64,000 nucleotides of DNA. It comes from Vespula vulgaris (lineage: Eukaryota > Arthropoda > Insecta > Hymenoptera > Vespidae). Shown in pieces: positions 1 to 13,080 of the stretch (position 1 is its first letter; the number at the start of each line of letters is the position of its first letter). The position numbers and the translations under genes were made by a program. The stretch is from the NCBI RefSeq assembly GCF_905475345.1, contig NC_066593.1, forward strand, positions 3,942,274 to 4,006,273, given 5' to 3'. The notes below the pieces were generated by a model, which had not been told where the DNA came from, made no database searches, and saw only the letters and a list, made by a program, of their open reading frames with translations.

Positions 1-465
1 CTGTGGCATTGGCCAGTTTTAATTATCGAAATCCTGCAGGCAACGCGTTCTCCGGTTGTTCGCATTGCTAACCATTTCGAAGCAGTGGCTCAGTGGCTCA
101 CTGGAATCGCCGGAATCCTTTCAACCGGAGGAGTGGCAAACAAAAAGAAATCAATTCGTTCAGAGACCTGGCGAGCCACCGGTCTCTCTTTCTCTTTCTC
201 TCTCTTTTTTTCTTTCTCTTTTTCTTTCTCCCTATCTCTTTCTCTCTCTTGTTTTATCTCACCTTCTTATTCCTTTTCCTCTTTCTATTTTCTCACCGTG
301 TATACTCGTCTTGTTTACGTTATTATCGATACCCTCAAAATATCTTTTACAACTTATATATCTTATAGGTCATATAGATCACTCTCGATGAGTTTGTTGA
401 TAGTTTCTTCTTTCGGAGAATGTTTACAACGAATTAACAAATTTGTCATTGACATTTGTTTACAG
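1..465 (+). other. 3' end of an upstream ss intron
   Basis: No coding signal. A pyrimidine-rich (CT/TTTC) tract fills about 181-290. The intron ends in a pyrimidine-rich stretch and TTTACAG at 459-465, directly before the bHLH exon. The open frames here are products of the CT tract. Confidence 0.75.
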
Positions 466-656
466 TTTGAAACCACCCCAAAAGGATGGCGTGACAAAGT
501 CGAATCCGAGTAAACGGCACAGAGAACGATTGAACGCCGAACTGGATACACTGGCTTCGTTACTTCCGTTCGAACAAAATATTCTAAGCAAGCTCGATCG
601 ACTCAGCATCCTCAGGCTCAGCGTTAGTTATCTTCGCACGAAAAGCTACTTTCAAG
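466..656 (+). CDS. ss: ss exon: bHLH DNA-binding/dimerisation domain (first exon in window)
   Basis: Acceptor TTTACAG ends at 465; donor CAAG|GTAGG begins at 657. Base 466 completes a codon from the upstream exon and the first full codon is 467-469. The translation holds the AhR-class basic region SNPSKRHRERLNAELD, a loop around LLPFEQNILS, and helix 2 KLDRLSILRLSVSYLR. These basic residues contact the GCGTG half-site in AhR/Spineless proteins; the helices pair with Tango/ARNT. The exon ends with one base (G) of a valine codon completed at 39330. The preceding Lys/Arg-rich NLS typical of the family must be on the missing upstream exon. Confidence 0.95.
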
Positions 657-2457
657 GTAGGCCAGCTTTTAAATGTTTAGCGTTAAATGTTTAGAAATTG
701 TAAACGTTCTTTATCATCATCGGAATTTGTTAGTTTGATTTTTTACGTACTGTATATCAAAGAAGCAAACGAGAGCGGAATATATGTATATGTATTATAT
801 ATTATATATTATATTATATATATATATATTCGTTGAACTTCGGAAAACACGCGAAACACTCGTTATTAGATTATATATCTGTCGAAAAACAATGACTCGA
901 GAAGACAATGCCTTCTCGTTTACCACTTCGTTCGAGATTTCTACGAAACGTTCATTATCAAGACACACAATGCCATGTTACGATTGTATATTGCGAGTGT
1001 TAAGAAACTAAAAGAAAATAACGTTCTTATGGTACAAGATATACGATATATTACAAATTATCTTATGTAGTATACCACTCCGAATGGTACTACGGTAATT
1101 GAGATACACAACAAGTGCAACGGGGATCATTCATCTTGAGAAAATGAATCGAAAACAGGATTTCTAGAATATATGATTTCTTCTTCCCAAGATATTTCTT
1201 CCTTTATCATTTTTTCCAAACGTTTCTCTCGAATTGAAATATATATTACTCTAGTTCGCAAGGTTTTAAAGATTAAACCATTTTTAATACGTACGTAAAA
1301 TACAAAACAATCGTTATATTAAATTCGTAAAATGACGAACGATCGATAAAAAAAAAAAGATCAACAAAATATTTACAGATAATACAGAAACACTACGTTC
1401 TACGATTTCGATCGATTAATTTTTTTTTCAAGAAAAAAGAAAGGGAAGAAAAAGAAGAGAAAACGAGAGAATGCAAAAGAAACAAACCAATTTTTTTTTT
1501 TTTTCTTTTATTACGGAGTCGATACATTATATTATATTATATTATATTATACTAATGAGTTGAGAAAGCGGCAAGTATAAAGAGATGTAATTAAAGGAAA
1601 GGATACAGAGAAAAAAAAACGAAAAAAAGAAAGAAAGAAAGATGTCGAAAATCGAAGATCGCGTTCATTATTATCCAAGTTACTTTTGCCATTGGTTCTC
1701 GCGCGTTTTCGTAACGCACACCCTTCTTTGCGCGCGCGCAAAAGAGGAAGACAGAGAAAGAGAGAGACAGAGACAGACAGAGAGAGAGAGAGAGAGAGAA
1801 AAGATAGAGTGTGTGCAATCTCATCTGCAATCACAATCGGTTGGGGTCAATCGGAGAATCGCCACAGGATAATGGGTAGGCTCGTCTCTCTCTCTCTTTC
1901 TCTCTTTCTGTTTTTCTTTCTCTGTTTTTCTTTCTGTTTCTCTTTCCGTTTCTCTTTCTCTTTCTTTCTTTCTCTTTATTCCGTCTGTCCCACAGTCTTC
2001 TCTTTCGTTCGCCATTAGGCTGTTTCTTACGTTGGCTGAGTACCACCTTGCCCTCCCTCCTTTTCTGTTCTGATCTAAGGGCGAAGGTGAGCGGACTTGT
2101 GCAAAGTAACACGGAACGTTCGTAATGCGAGTCTTACATACGTTTTTATCGATTTAATGTCATCGAGAAGTATGTAGTTAACGATATATAAAAAGAACGA
2201 TACGTAATACGTTGAAAATATATGTTAGGTCGATTTTATTTCTATCTATCTTTAAATGCTATCGTGAGTTGAAATATTTATCATGAAAAATATAGATATG
2301 AATGTACCCCTACTGTAGAATGAAATTTACAAAGTGTAATCATTTCAGAGGTTATTGTAATATTTTCATTGGAAAAATTTGATTGCCATCTAACATTACA
2401 CGATGTATATGATAAAAGCTTTTCATTTGCATTTTACTTGAAACACGATTGTTCGTT

Positions 2458-2500
<43 letters not shown>

Positions 2501-2900
2501 TAAAAATAATAATACCAGAATGACATTTGATTAGTGATGAAATTAACGTGACATTTTATAACGATAGCTCTTCAAAATGTAATGTAAAATAAGAACGTAA
2601 TTCCATCGAGGGGAAAAGAAAAAAAAATATATATATATATAAAGCTATTGTTATGTAACAAATATTATCACCAATTAATGAAAAATTTGGAACATTAATA
2701 ATAAAACATACACCATTAATTGATCTGCCTCATAAACGTACTAGACAAATATTATTCAATTACGACAAACGCCGTACTTGTAAAGAAGGACGGAAAGAAA
2801 TTAAAATCATTTCGATTGTCAAGGCGTTGAAAGAGTCTTCTTTTTCGAGGGGATCAAGTAGGTAAATCTTGAGATGAGAGACGGAAGATGAAAAGACACA
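657..2900 (+). other. ss intron 1, part a: AT-rich, GA/CT tracts
   Basis: No gene seen. Contents: (TA)n at about 796-830, an (ATATT)n stretch at 1526-1552, a purine (GA)n tract at 1748-1802, a pyrimidine (CT/TTTC) tract at 1883-1980 that could pair with it in RNA, and a run of 38 T at 2460-2497. The ORFs across 1550-2110 on both strands are GA/CT translations. Confidence 0.7.
2460..2497 (+). repeat. poly(T) run, 38 nt
   Basis: Uninterrupted T run on the + strand. It could be the tail of a retroposed sequence inserted on the minus strand, but I see no recognisable body or convincing target-site duplication, so it is listed only as a homopolymer. Confidence 0.8.
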
Positions 2901-2949
2901 TGGAATTACTGAATGATGAGGAGCTCTCTGAGGGGGTGGTTAAGCTCTT

Positions 2950-3105
2950 GAGAAGGATAGAAAGAGACAGAGGAAGAAAAAGAATAAGAAAAATAAGAAG
3001 AAAAAGAAAAAGAAGAAGCTGAAGAAGAAGAAAAAGAAGAAGAAGAAAAAGAAGCAGAAGAAGAAAACGAAGCAGAAGAAGAAGAAGAAGAAGAAGAAGT
3101 GAGAC
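2950..3105 (+). repeat. imperfect (GAA)n/(AAG)n purine tract
   Basis: About 150 bp almost entirely of GAA, GAAA and GCAGAA units. On the minus strand it gives Phe/Ser-rich ORFs that are not genes. It abuts the GC-richer island that begins near 3115. Confidence 0.85.
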
Positions 3106-3240
3106 GGAGTGGATTCTCGGCAGAGTGAGAGATGAGAGATATCGAGCGCAATAGCGTATGCAAGGTAATGCACGCGCACGAATACGAATCCGGATGGAGA
3201 GTTAGGAGGAGTAGAGGCGCTCGAGCTAAGCGCCTGTTCC

Positions 3241-3420
3241 ATGGCTACTTCGGGGTCCGCGAAGCACGTCCTGGTATCGCGGATCTCGCAGTATATCACC
3301 ATGGACCCAGAAGAGGTTGCCCAGCTTCTACTTAGCACGCTGTTGCTGTTGTCCCTGAGCAATACTACCCGCTACCGCTTAGCGATCCCCGAGCCAACAG
3401 TGAAACGGGCCAAACGGTAG
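3241..3420 (+). CDS. candidate small ORF, 59 codons, in a GC-richer island (hypothetical)
   Basis: ATG at 3241-3243, stop TAG at 3418-3420. The frame is open upstream to a stop at 3166-3168. The peptide begins MATSGSAKHVLVSRISQYIT, has a hydrophobic leucine-rich middle (AQLLLSTLLLLSLS) and a basic end (VKRAKR). By hand count roughly 70% of third codon positions are G or C, unlike the AT-rich or purine-repeat surroundings. The start context is mediocre (T at -3, G at +4). I recognise no family. It could be a microprotein, an exon of a non-coding transcript, a conserved regulatory island or chance. The minus strand is also open here (2940-3362), which weakens the coding argument. Confidence 0.22.
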   Translation: MATSGSAKHVLVSRISQYITMDPEEVAQLLLSTLLLLSLSNTTRYRLAIPEPTVKRAKR

Positions 3421-3430
3421 CACACCGTAG

Positions 3431-5187
3431 CATTGTTCACACCGTTTTAATAGGTATTCATTGTCTGACCTCGGATCTTTTCCGAAGACTCCCAGGAGAG
3501 AGTAAAAGAGAGAAAGAGAAAGAGAGAGAGAGAGAAAGAGAGAAATAGAGTGTCGTCCCTGATGCCCTGATAAACCTTTTGATATCAGACAGCACTGGTA
3601 TCCTTTGTGTTCGCCATTCTTCTTTTCTCAAACTTCCTTCCTGTTTACCAGTCTTACAGTTCTACTTTTTTCTTTATTAGAAAATGATTCTTAATGAAAA
3701 TGAACACACCGTAACTCGTATGGATTATGATAGAATAGAATTATGATGTCGTTCGATTTTCATCATCTTCTTCTTCTTCTTCTTTTTCCGTTTTTTTCTC
3801 TCTTTCTTTTATTTGCTCTTTCACGAGAATCACAGAGAGAATCGATCGTCATCGATTCTTCGTTAAAAGAGATTCGTTTGCGTGAGCTTTCTTTTACCGT
3901 TTTCTATCGATAATAGAGATTAGAAGGGAATGTGTGGTACTCTATCTCTGGCATATAATCGGTTTGCCGCACAAATTACACGAGGAAGAAGAATTCCCTG
4001 CGCTCCGCTATGTAAATTAATTAGCCTCGACGGTAAACGCGGCTGATTTTTCAAGCGGACGCGTGCTTCGTAGTAGCGTTGCCGTGCTTGGATTCGTTGG
4101 GACAGGAAGGCAAAGAAGAAGAAGACGAAGAAGACGACTAAGAAGAAGACGACCAAGAAGAAGAAGAAGAAGAAGAAGAAAGAGGATGAAGATAAAACGA
4201 AGAAAAAGAAGAAGGTGGCAAGGTGTTGTTGCTGGAGAAGAAGAAGGGGGTGAATCGAGCTGACCAAAGGGATGGGACTTCTTTGGGTGTCGAAGAGAGG
4301 CGGTGTGCAGTCAAGAGATACCCCCTGCACAGTTCCTCGAGAATTCAGATAGGAGATCTTTGTTGTTGCACCTTCCTCCTCCACCTACTCTTCACTTCCA
4401 AGTTCCAAGTCTCTCACACTCGGCAAACCGTTCTCGTTCTTTGCAAGGACCGTGGAAGAAGGAGATCCACCGACCGAATCTTGGCAATTAACCGCCGGCA
4501 CTTAGTCTTATTACTGGCAGTTCCGGTGTGTCGTAGTACCTGGTGTAAACCAAGAATCTTTTCTTACCACCACCATCGCTACCACCACCATTACCACCAC
4601 TATCCCTCTTCTTTCCTCTCCTCTTCAATCCTCTTCTTCTCTCTCAAAGGCAAAGAATCGCGCGACTAACTTCTACTTCTCGTATCGTCGTCGTTTTAGC
4701 TTTTACTTTTCTTTCGTCTTTCGTCTTTCGCTCTTTTCTTTCTTTCTTTCTTTCTTTCTTTCGTCTTTTTTTGTTCTTTTTTTCTTTCTTTCTTTCTCTC
4801 TCTTTTCTTGATTCCTTCCTAGTAGATTCGAGATAGTCTCTCTACCTAACAATAAACGTGTTCGTGGCCGAGCGATTTTAACGACACGCTCACCTTCCTT
4901 CTTCCAATTTCAAGCGAATTTATTGTCTCGTTTCTTCTTCTTCTTCTTCTTCTTCTTCTTCTTCTTCCTCTCCTTATTTTTCTTTCGACATCCTTTTTCT
5001 CTTTTCTTTTTTTTTCTTTCTTTCTTTCTTTTTTATTATCTTATCTTATAGAGATATATACATATTACGCGAAATAACATCGATTTACTCGTTGCGATCG
5101 CAAGATCGTAAGTACAGCTTAGAGTACGTAAGTATGTACATACGTACATATATATATGTATTATATATACTTATATATATATACACT

Positions 5188-5226
<39 letters not shown>

Positions 5227-6687
5227 AGAGAGATAGAGATAGAGAGAGAAAGAGAGAGAGAGGCATACTCGTAATCTGAAATCGGAGAAGCACATACGGG
5301 CTAACGAGTTGCCGATTAATCCCGAGAACTTGCCTGTCGGCTGGCTGTTATCGAGGAAAGTTTTTATTGCGACTTTAATTAATTTCCTCGTTATATGTAT
5401 TCTCTCGCTCTTTTGCACTAGAGAAACAGAGAGTAAGAAAGAGAGAGAAACACAGAGAGAGAGAGAGAGAAAGAGAGAGACGATTTCAACCTTCGAAATT
5501 GCCTGTCGTATGTGGACATTACTTACCTGGTGATCTTTTTTAACGAGTACGGTTCGTCGTTGCTCGAGTACGGATACGAACGATCGTTTTCTAGGGGAAA
5601 AAAATAGTCCGTCGTGGGTTCGTCGAGAACTTCGATGGAATTCTTTCGATGTATCCGTATATGCGTCGTATATGTATGTTTATGCACGTACACATACATA
5701 CACAGACACATAATGTATATATGTATACACAAGACGTAGGCGAGGCAGAGCGAAAGTTTATGATGAAATTATTAGTCTTCTGGTACATTAATAACGTCTG
5801 TAGACTAATTGCTTACCGCGCGAGTACATTAAATCCTCATTAAATAATTCGTTACCGTCCGACACCTTAATCGAAATCTGCCACAGATGAAAAAATTACG
5901 TCGCCGGTATAATAAAGAGCTAACGAATTAGTCGTGCCTCTCGGAGTCCTTGATAGTTCTGTTATGAGTACCTATTCCATTAGATTTAGACGTTTGAAGA
6001 AAAAAAGAAAAAAGAAAAAGAAAATAAGAATAGAAAAACAATCATCTCCCACAATCGTAGATAAAAAGATAGGGTAAGATAAGTAGTTATAGATGAATAT
6101 CTTCGATCGTAGATAAGTATCTAAGTGAGTACTCTAAGTGTATTGTTAAGTAGTGCGTGTTGAATTAATCGGAATGAAACTTAACAATGACAAATGATAA
6201 CGCGTAAATCTTTATCGGAAATTTGTCATCTCTTTTATGATCTTTAATAAATGATATGTTGTTCAATTAATATTTATCGGTTATAACTATTCAATTAATT
6301 ATTTGTTAGTTATAACTATCCGATTAATACTCGTCCCGTCGTTTTTCTTTGAAGGTAAATATATCTTGAAAAAGAAACGAATGAGAAACGAACGAATCGA
6401 AAAATCGGATTCACGTCGGCCGATGACTTTATCGTCCAATTCCTTTTATCTTCTCGTTATTACAACGTATGCGTGACATAATGTTACACGTATATCCCTA
6501 TCTAGAAAAGTATATCGTAAACGTTTGGAAATGCGTAGGTAAGACCGCGATGAAGATCCGTCCTGCGATACGTTCACCTTTTCGTTATTACGGCTTATTT
6601 GCATTTTCCATTTCGTTCTCGCACCTGGCAGATAGGCGGTGTGTCTGCATGTGAGAGACAGAGACAGAAAGAGAAAAAGAGAAAGAA

Positions 6688-6724
<37 letters not shown>

Positions 6725-6960
6725 TCGAGATAGAGAAAGAGAGAGACCAAACGAGTGACTAAAGTTGCAAGATGGGCAAGCCGAGACTCCACGAGGAAAT
6801 CAACGGAACAGATCTTTCGTAGTACTCATCTCGAAAAAAAAAAAATAAAAAAAGAAAAAGAAAAAGAAGAAGAAGAAGAAGAAGAGGAGGAGGAGGAGGA
6901 CAAAGTAGAAGAAAAAGATGATCAAAAGGAAAAAGCGGAAGTAGATGACGAGGATGACGT
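3431..6960 (+). other. ss intron 1, part b: microsatellite-dense
   Basis: No gene seen. (GA)n at 3503-3545; AGAAG/AGACG purine repeats at 4108-4220; (CTTT)n at 4736-4765; (CTT)n at 4929-4968; (TA)n at 5191-5222 followed by (GA)n at 5228-5262; (GA)n at 6692-6720; GAA/GAG repeats at 6842-6903. A short direct repeat built on GTTATAACTAT occurs near 6280-6330. Confidence 0.7.
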
Positions 6961-6998
6961 CTGGGAAAGATCGTAAATCGATTAATCAGCAGGATCGA

Positions 6999-7053
<55 letters not shown>

Positions 7054-7715
7054 TAATGGTGGCAGTAAACGATATTATTATTAACTTGACCGATCGTTTA
7101 TAACGAGTCTGTTGTTCATTTTTCACTAAAGAACAAGATTCCTTATCGCGATCGGGATGACCGTATAAAAAATTTCAATTCAACGTTTAAAGTATCGTCC
7201 AATGGGTATTTTATGTTCGAACGGATGGATGGTTACGATTATAACCGGACATATTTACTAATCATCTTCGATTTGAGTTGTCCTCTTATACAAGAGACAT
7301 TGGTTGTACTTATAGGTACGTATGTAGTTTACATCGCGTAATATTGAGAAAAAGGATAAAAATAGAGAGATAGATAAAGAGAGAAAGAAAGAGTGAAAGA
7401 GAGAGAGAGAGAATGCTATGAGTCGTTTATTCGAGCACGTGCGGTTGTTCGCGAGCCTTGACAAATGATGTCTTCCCTGAGAGTGTCGAGAAGCGATGCG
7501 CAGGAAGAATGATGATCGGTGCTACGGTAGCACCAGCCAATCGAGTTGATCTTCGATAGTCGATGGAGAAAGCTTTATTAAGGCCGTTTCTTCTTGGTAA
7601 AGCAAAAGGATCTGTCGATTTGCTTTGCGGTGAGAAGTAGAAAGATAAAGTGAAAGACAGACGGATAGACGGACATAGATAGGGGGAGAGAGAGAGAGAG
7701 AGAGAGAGAAAGAAT

Positions 7716-7756
<41 letters not shown>

Positions 7757-7915
7757 AAGCGTATGAGTCTCGATTGACGTGTAATGATCACAGCTCGTTA
7801 AGAGCTAAAAAAAATTTAATGACGCGAGAATACCGAGCGGACTCTCAGTTATTTATTATTGAAACGTTAATGCGTTCACGCGTAGATATCTCGTCGATCG
7901 AACTCGTGCACCGAT

Positions 7916-7957
<42 letters not shown>

Positions 7958-8274
7958 TTTTATATTTTTTCTTTTATCTAGAAGTGTATATACGTGTGTG
8001 TGTGTGTCTATCTCTCTCTCTCTCTCTCTCTCTCTGTTTCTCTCTCTCTTGGTTTTTTTTTTGGCACGTGAAGAAGATATCTTGAAATGCAAATTTGGTC
8101 GACCCGAAGGATACTACTATTGGTTCTCTCCTCTTTTTCTTTTTCTTCTCGCTCTCTTTATTTCTTTCTCTCTTTCTGTTTCTTTCTTTCTCTTCTAAAC
8201 ATCGACGTAACCGAGATCGTTCAGTTAAGTTGAAGATTGGAATTTCATTGTACTAAAAACTTGTTCGAAGAGAC

Positions 8275-8305
<31 letters not shown>

Positions 8306-8442
8306 ACGTTACTATTTTATTACAATGACGTTTTTATCGAAGTGCTTCGATTTCCGGTTGTTCCTTTTAAAGTGTTTTGAAATGTATGTAAGTACGTCCG
8401 GTGTGTCATGGTAAAAGAAATAAGAAAAAGAATGTATGAGAA

Positions 8443-8482
<40 letters not shown>

Positions 8483-9250
8483 GTTAGCAGGTAGGTACAC
8501 AGAGAGAAGGAAGAAACATCGTCGCAAATCGCACGTTCTTTTATCTCATTTGACGTGGCAGTCACGGAGTTTCCTTTCGGATACCGAAAAGGTATATACG
8601 TTAGGGCAGCTGCCGAGTTCGATAGCCGGTTAGCGCGGAAATGTCGCGGCAAGTTCTTCTTCCAATAAAATGACGAGTTCGTTCAACGAAGAGAGAAAGA
8701 GAGAAAGAGAGAAAGAGTGATAGATAGCAGACATATCCCTTCTTGAAATTTTTCTGTTAAAGAAGAGAAAGAAGAAGAAATTCGAGGTATGTTCACGTAC
8801 TCCTGAAAAGTTTATACCTTATAGTAGCTTGTTTAAGTATTTACGTGTATGTACATACGCGTGAGTATATGTGAAAGAAAGATAGATAGAGAGAAAGAGA
8901 GAGAGAGAGAGAGAGATAGAAAACGAACATGACGATATTCGAGACGATCGATATCACGAGAAAAGGGACAGCTCTCCTTTACCGTTAACATCGCAGATCC
9001 GATTTGGCTTTAATCGGTTCGACACCACACACAAGCTGCGCTACCGGATACCGGACACGCGATAACCATCGAGCTCATTAATGTCATTATTAAAAATGCG
9101 CGGCAATTAGAGCGGCCCCGAATATCGACTTATATGGAATCGACAAGGTGACACACTCCTCGCGAATTTATTTATCACGAAAAGTTATATAGATATGTGG
9201 CATTATTTATTTATAATAGACGAACGATCATAGTTTTTCGTATTTTTTGT
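6961..9250 (+). other. ss intron 1, part c: AAT, GA and CT arrays
   Basis: No gene seen. (AAT)n at 6998-7053; (GA)n at 7686-7710 and 7721-7752; (CTTT)n at 7919-7957; (GT)n then (TC)n at 7995-8034; (GA)n at 8281-8304 and 8446-8479; (GA)n at 8895-8917. A less repetitive stretch with homeodomain-like ATTA cores is at about 8985-9135. Confidence 0.7.
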
Positions 9251-10046
9251 TTTTTTTCTATTTCTCTCTTTCTATGAGATAAAATATGAAAATTGAAGGA
9301 GATGAATGAGTATCTTTCTTTTTTTTTTTTCTTGTTTTTCTTTGAACGAGTTTGTTACAAAGTCTTCTCGTTGATTTTACGCGCATCAACGCATACGAGA
9401 GACTTAAAGGAAGAGAAAGAAGAAGAAGAAAAAGTAGAAGAAGATAAAAAAAGGAAGGTAAAGGATTTAGGAAGTTCGCCAGCTGCTTCTTCTTCTTCGT
9501 TCCGATTGGATATCTTTTGTAGCACTTCTTTCTACATATACGGCGGCATTTATAAAGCAACGCAAACGAAAGATCGGAGATTGGCTATGCCGTACTTCTT
9601 GCATATACATACATATAAGTACATGTACGCGAATACGTGTAAATATGCGAGTACTTATATACATATTTATTACGTTTGGTGGAAGGGTATCATGTGAGAA
9701 AGGTTTTACAACAAGACTTTGAACACATTGAAATGTATTTATGTATTTACACTTACGTACGAGCCGAATTGTCTTGGAAATGTAATCGGATAAAATCATC
9801 GAGTGAGAAAAGATAATCGATTGGTATGTTAAAACGACGTAACAACTTGTTTTGCGATTATTTTTTACTTACACCTGCTTAAATTTGCAATAGTGATCTT
9901 TGATTTAGAAAATCGAAACGATATTAATTTGCAAGAGATTTATTACGTTTATGTCAGTGAAAGAGACAGTCAGGTCATCATTATCAATCCTTTTATCAAA
10001 ATATATACTTTCTTTTTTAACATACGTACATACATACATACATACA

Positions 10047-10093
<47 letters not shown>

Positions 10094-11816
10094 GTATGTA
10101 TATATATAAGTATGATTTACAATCTAACTTATAAGTTACACAGTGTTTTATTTCTATTATTTATGACAGCTAATTCGCATGAATTCATTTAGATAAATCG
10201 ACCATTCTTTTCTTCGTTGATTTATACGATCCAGATATTTCAAAGATCTATAAGGAGAATTTATAGTTTACGATTGTGATCGGTATCAAAAGATCGAGCT
10301 AAGATAACTACATGGAATACAAATTATTAATGAACTCGAAGATCGAATAATTTCTTATCGTCTAATAAAATGATTGATCCGAACAATGCCTATACCTTTA
10401 GATTCCAAAATCAACGAAGACGTTAAAATTTGATTCAAAGAAAAAAAAGGAACAAAAAAAAATAAAAAGTACAAGTAAAAATGATCACTCGATGCTCGTT
10501 ATATGTAAGTACTTACCTACCTCTTGTACCAAAGGCCCTTCGTCTTAGAATTGCACGATGATGAACTTCGATAAGAATGGCGCAAGGGCGTAAGGCTGTT
10601 ATTAGCTGAAAATATGACGAACACCAACGGACATCAAGCAGCACTTTTATGGGAGAAAGGGAATCATAATTGCAAGAGTTTAGCCGTAATGTCGGCAATC
10701 ATTTTAATTAAGAATAACCCCCTACCCCTTTTATCCCTATCTTGTGCTACTCTGCCATACTCCTTTCTTCCCTCCTATACTCCTACCTCGTCATCAATGA
10801 ACGATCGTAAAAAAGCACGATCTGTTTAAGTTTACGAATTTCTGGTAAGAAATACATTTACGGCTACCGTATAATTGATCTATTTACGATATTTCATTGT
10901 ACGGTTGTATGCGATCTATCGTATCTGTCTCGTCTCTGAAAAGATTAATTAATATTTAAATTATAAATTGTAGTGTTAGTTTTATATAGGAAAAAAGAGA
11001 CAAAAAAGAAATTGAATAATTCTTTATTTATATATATATATATATATATGCATGCACATATCCATGCATAATTTTATTCATATTTCTACTTATTTCTATA
11101 CACGGAAAAAAAATTTTCCACGGATTCTAAATAAGCTTTAATTCAGAATTTATTCAACGAGTCCGCGCACACACAAGTCCCGATTTTTACGGGCACGCGT
11201 ATGGAAAAGAAAAAAAAAAAAGAAAAAAGGATATATATTACAATTTATAAATATTCAATTACTGTTAAACGAGTTTTACAGAAGGCTTCATTCGCTTGAT
11301 TTTTTTTATACCCGAGTGTTCTTGCAAATGATCATTTCATTTCCATGAAATCGACTATGAGTACAATTACTTAGGTTTCCTGGATTCTATGATTTCTTTA
11401 TTTTTTTTATATATATCTTTTTCTTTCCACCATAGCACGAATCCGGTAGATAAAGAACTTAGATAGATTTTACATTCTAGATACATATATTATATATATA
11501 TAATATATGTATATATAATAATATATAATAATATATATATATTTATGTATAATATATATAATATATATATGTAAATATATATATGTAAAACGTAGCGGTT
11601 ATTCGTTAATGTGGTACGAATCAATAGTTAACAACACCAAGACGGATAGCGATCTTCTCGAGCATACGCTCACCGACCACGAGGAGCTCTGAATATTTTT
11701 ATATGAAAATCTAAGGTGGAACATAGTTAGAGAGGCAGAGCCCAGAGAGCGAGTAAATTTTTTCTTCTCACGCACCTCAAGCTACGTAACTACAAGAAGG
11801 TATAATATGGTAGAAC

Positions 11817-11854
<38 letters not shown>

Positions 11855-13080
11855 TTCTCTGTCTTTCTCTATCTTTTCTCTCTCTATCTCTCTCTCTCTC
11901 TTTTCGAGCGGGTGGCTTTGTTGTTTTTATTTCAGCGCTCTACATGCAATTACCTACGGTTCTTCGGCTGGGTGCGGCACCCGTACATCCGCGCGTGCGC
12001 GATCTACAAAGCCGCAAGACTCGACTTCTTTTTTAAAACTAGAATTCGAATGGCTGAGACACGCGACATCCGTTGACATCCTAGTGGAAACTTTGTGACG
12101 TGTAAAGGAAAAGAAAGAAAGAAAGAAAAAAAGAAATATTCTGACGGATAGCCAAGCAGTCAGTCAGTTAGTCAACCAGTCAGCCCTCTTGGGCGATTTC
12201 GAAACTCTCTCTTTCTCTCTTTCCTCTCTCTCTGTTTCTTTCTTCTTCACTTCCCTCTCTTTTTTCTTTTTTCTTTTTCTCCTCTTTACAGTTTTCATGA
12301 AAATAGACACGAGTACGCGTTCGAAAGATAGTTTTTTCCTTAAGAGTCAAAGACGAATTAATTTTGAGGAGCGTGATATACCTGAGAAAATATAATAAAA
12401 ATCAGGCCGATGAGTTTTCTAACAGACGCCAACCAGTGGCAAAATAATCCGTGTGCATAAATTGCTTATTTATACGCGTATACATGAATATAAATTAGGT
12501 TTTATTCGTCTCTCTCTCTCTCTCTTTCTCTCTCTGTTTCTCTCCCTATCTCTCTTTCCAATGGTTAAGTATCCGAAGCGTATCCATGTATCTCAACGAA
12601 GATGCGAATTAGACTGTAATAACGACTCATTATTATCGGCACGGCGATTATGGTTGTTGTTCGAAATGAATTACGTTACGCCTTTCGGCGTGAAATTTCC
12701 ACGAACGCGCGAATCGGCGCCCGGAGGTAAGCTTCGTCGTCTGGAAAAATATTTCGCCTCCTTGTGTTTCTCTCGGGGTATTAAATTCCACGCTCTCCGT
12801 AGATTCACGCGTGAACCCCTCTCCGCTGACGCTAATAAAAATCTCACGACCAAACGACACTCGAAATATCATCTTCTTCTTCTTCTTCTTCTTCGTCTTC
12901 GTCTTCGTCTTCGTCTTCTTCATCCTCGGCTTCTCCTTATTTTTTTCTCTCCTTCTTCTCTTTACGTTCTTTTTCTTCTATCTTTCTCTATCCTTCTTTC
13001 ACTTCTTCTCTTTTTTTTTTCGAATATCTTACGGGTTCATAATTTTCGTCGGAAAAAAAAAGATTAAACGACGTTGACCC
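9251..13080 (+). other. ss intron 1, part d
   Basis: No gene seen. GAA-rich tract 9400-9460; (CATA)n then (TA)n at 10028-10093; one GTAAGTACTTAC palindrome at 10505-10516; a complex, non-repetitive island at about 10545-10720; AT-only low complexity 11480-11590; (TC)n at 11819-11852; (CTT)n grading into (CGTCTT)n at 12873-12921. The ORFs at 12453-13067 come from this last repeat. Confidence 0.7.
10505..10516. other. GTAAGTACTTAC palindrome, occurrence 1
   Basis: Perfect 12-bp palindrome in ss intron 1, followed by CTACCTC. Other exact copies are at 28015, 37419, 40193 and 56683, with a one-mismatch copy at 52999. Confidence 0.95.

Noticed and set aside
2460..2497. Poly(T) as the tail of a recent retroposon
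   Set aside because: No recognisable element body and no clear target-site duplication.
5191..5262. (TA)n(GA)n as a replication or recombination element
   Set aside because: The same compound microsatellite recurs at 50971-51049 and elsewhere; ordinary for this locus.
12453..13067. 204-residue + strand ORF
   Set aside because: Spans CT and CTT arrays; non-repetitive middle shows no recognisable domain and uses an alternative start.
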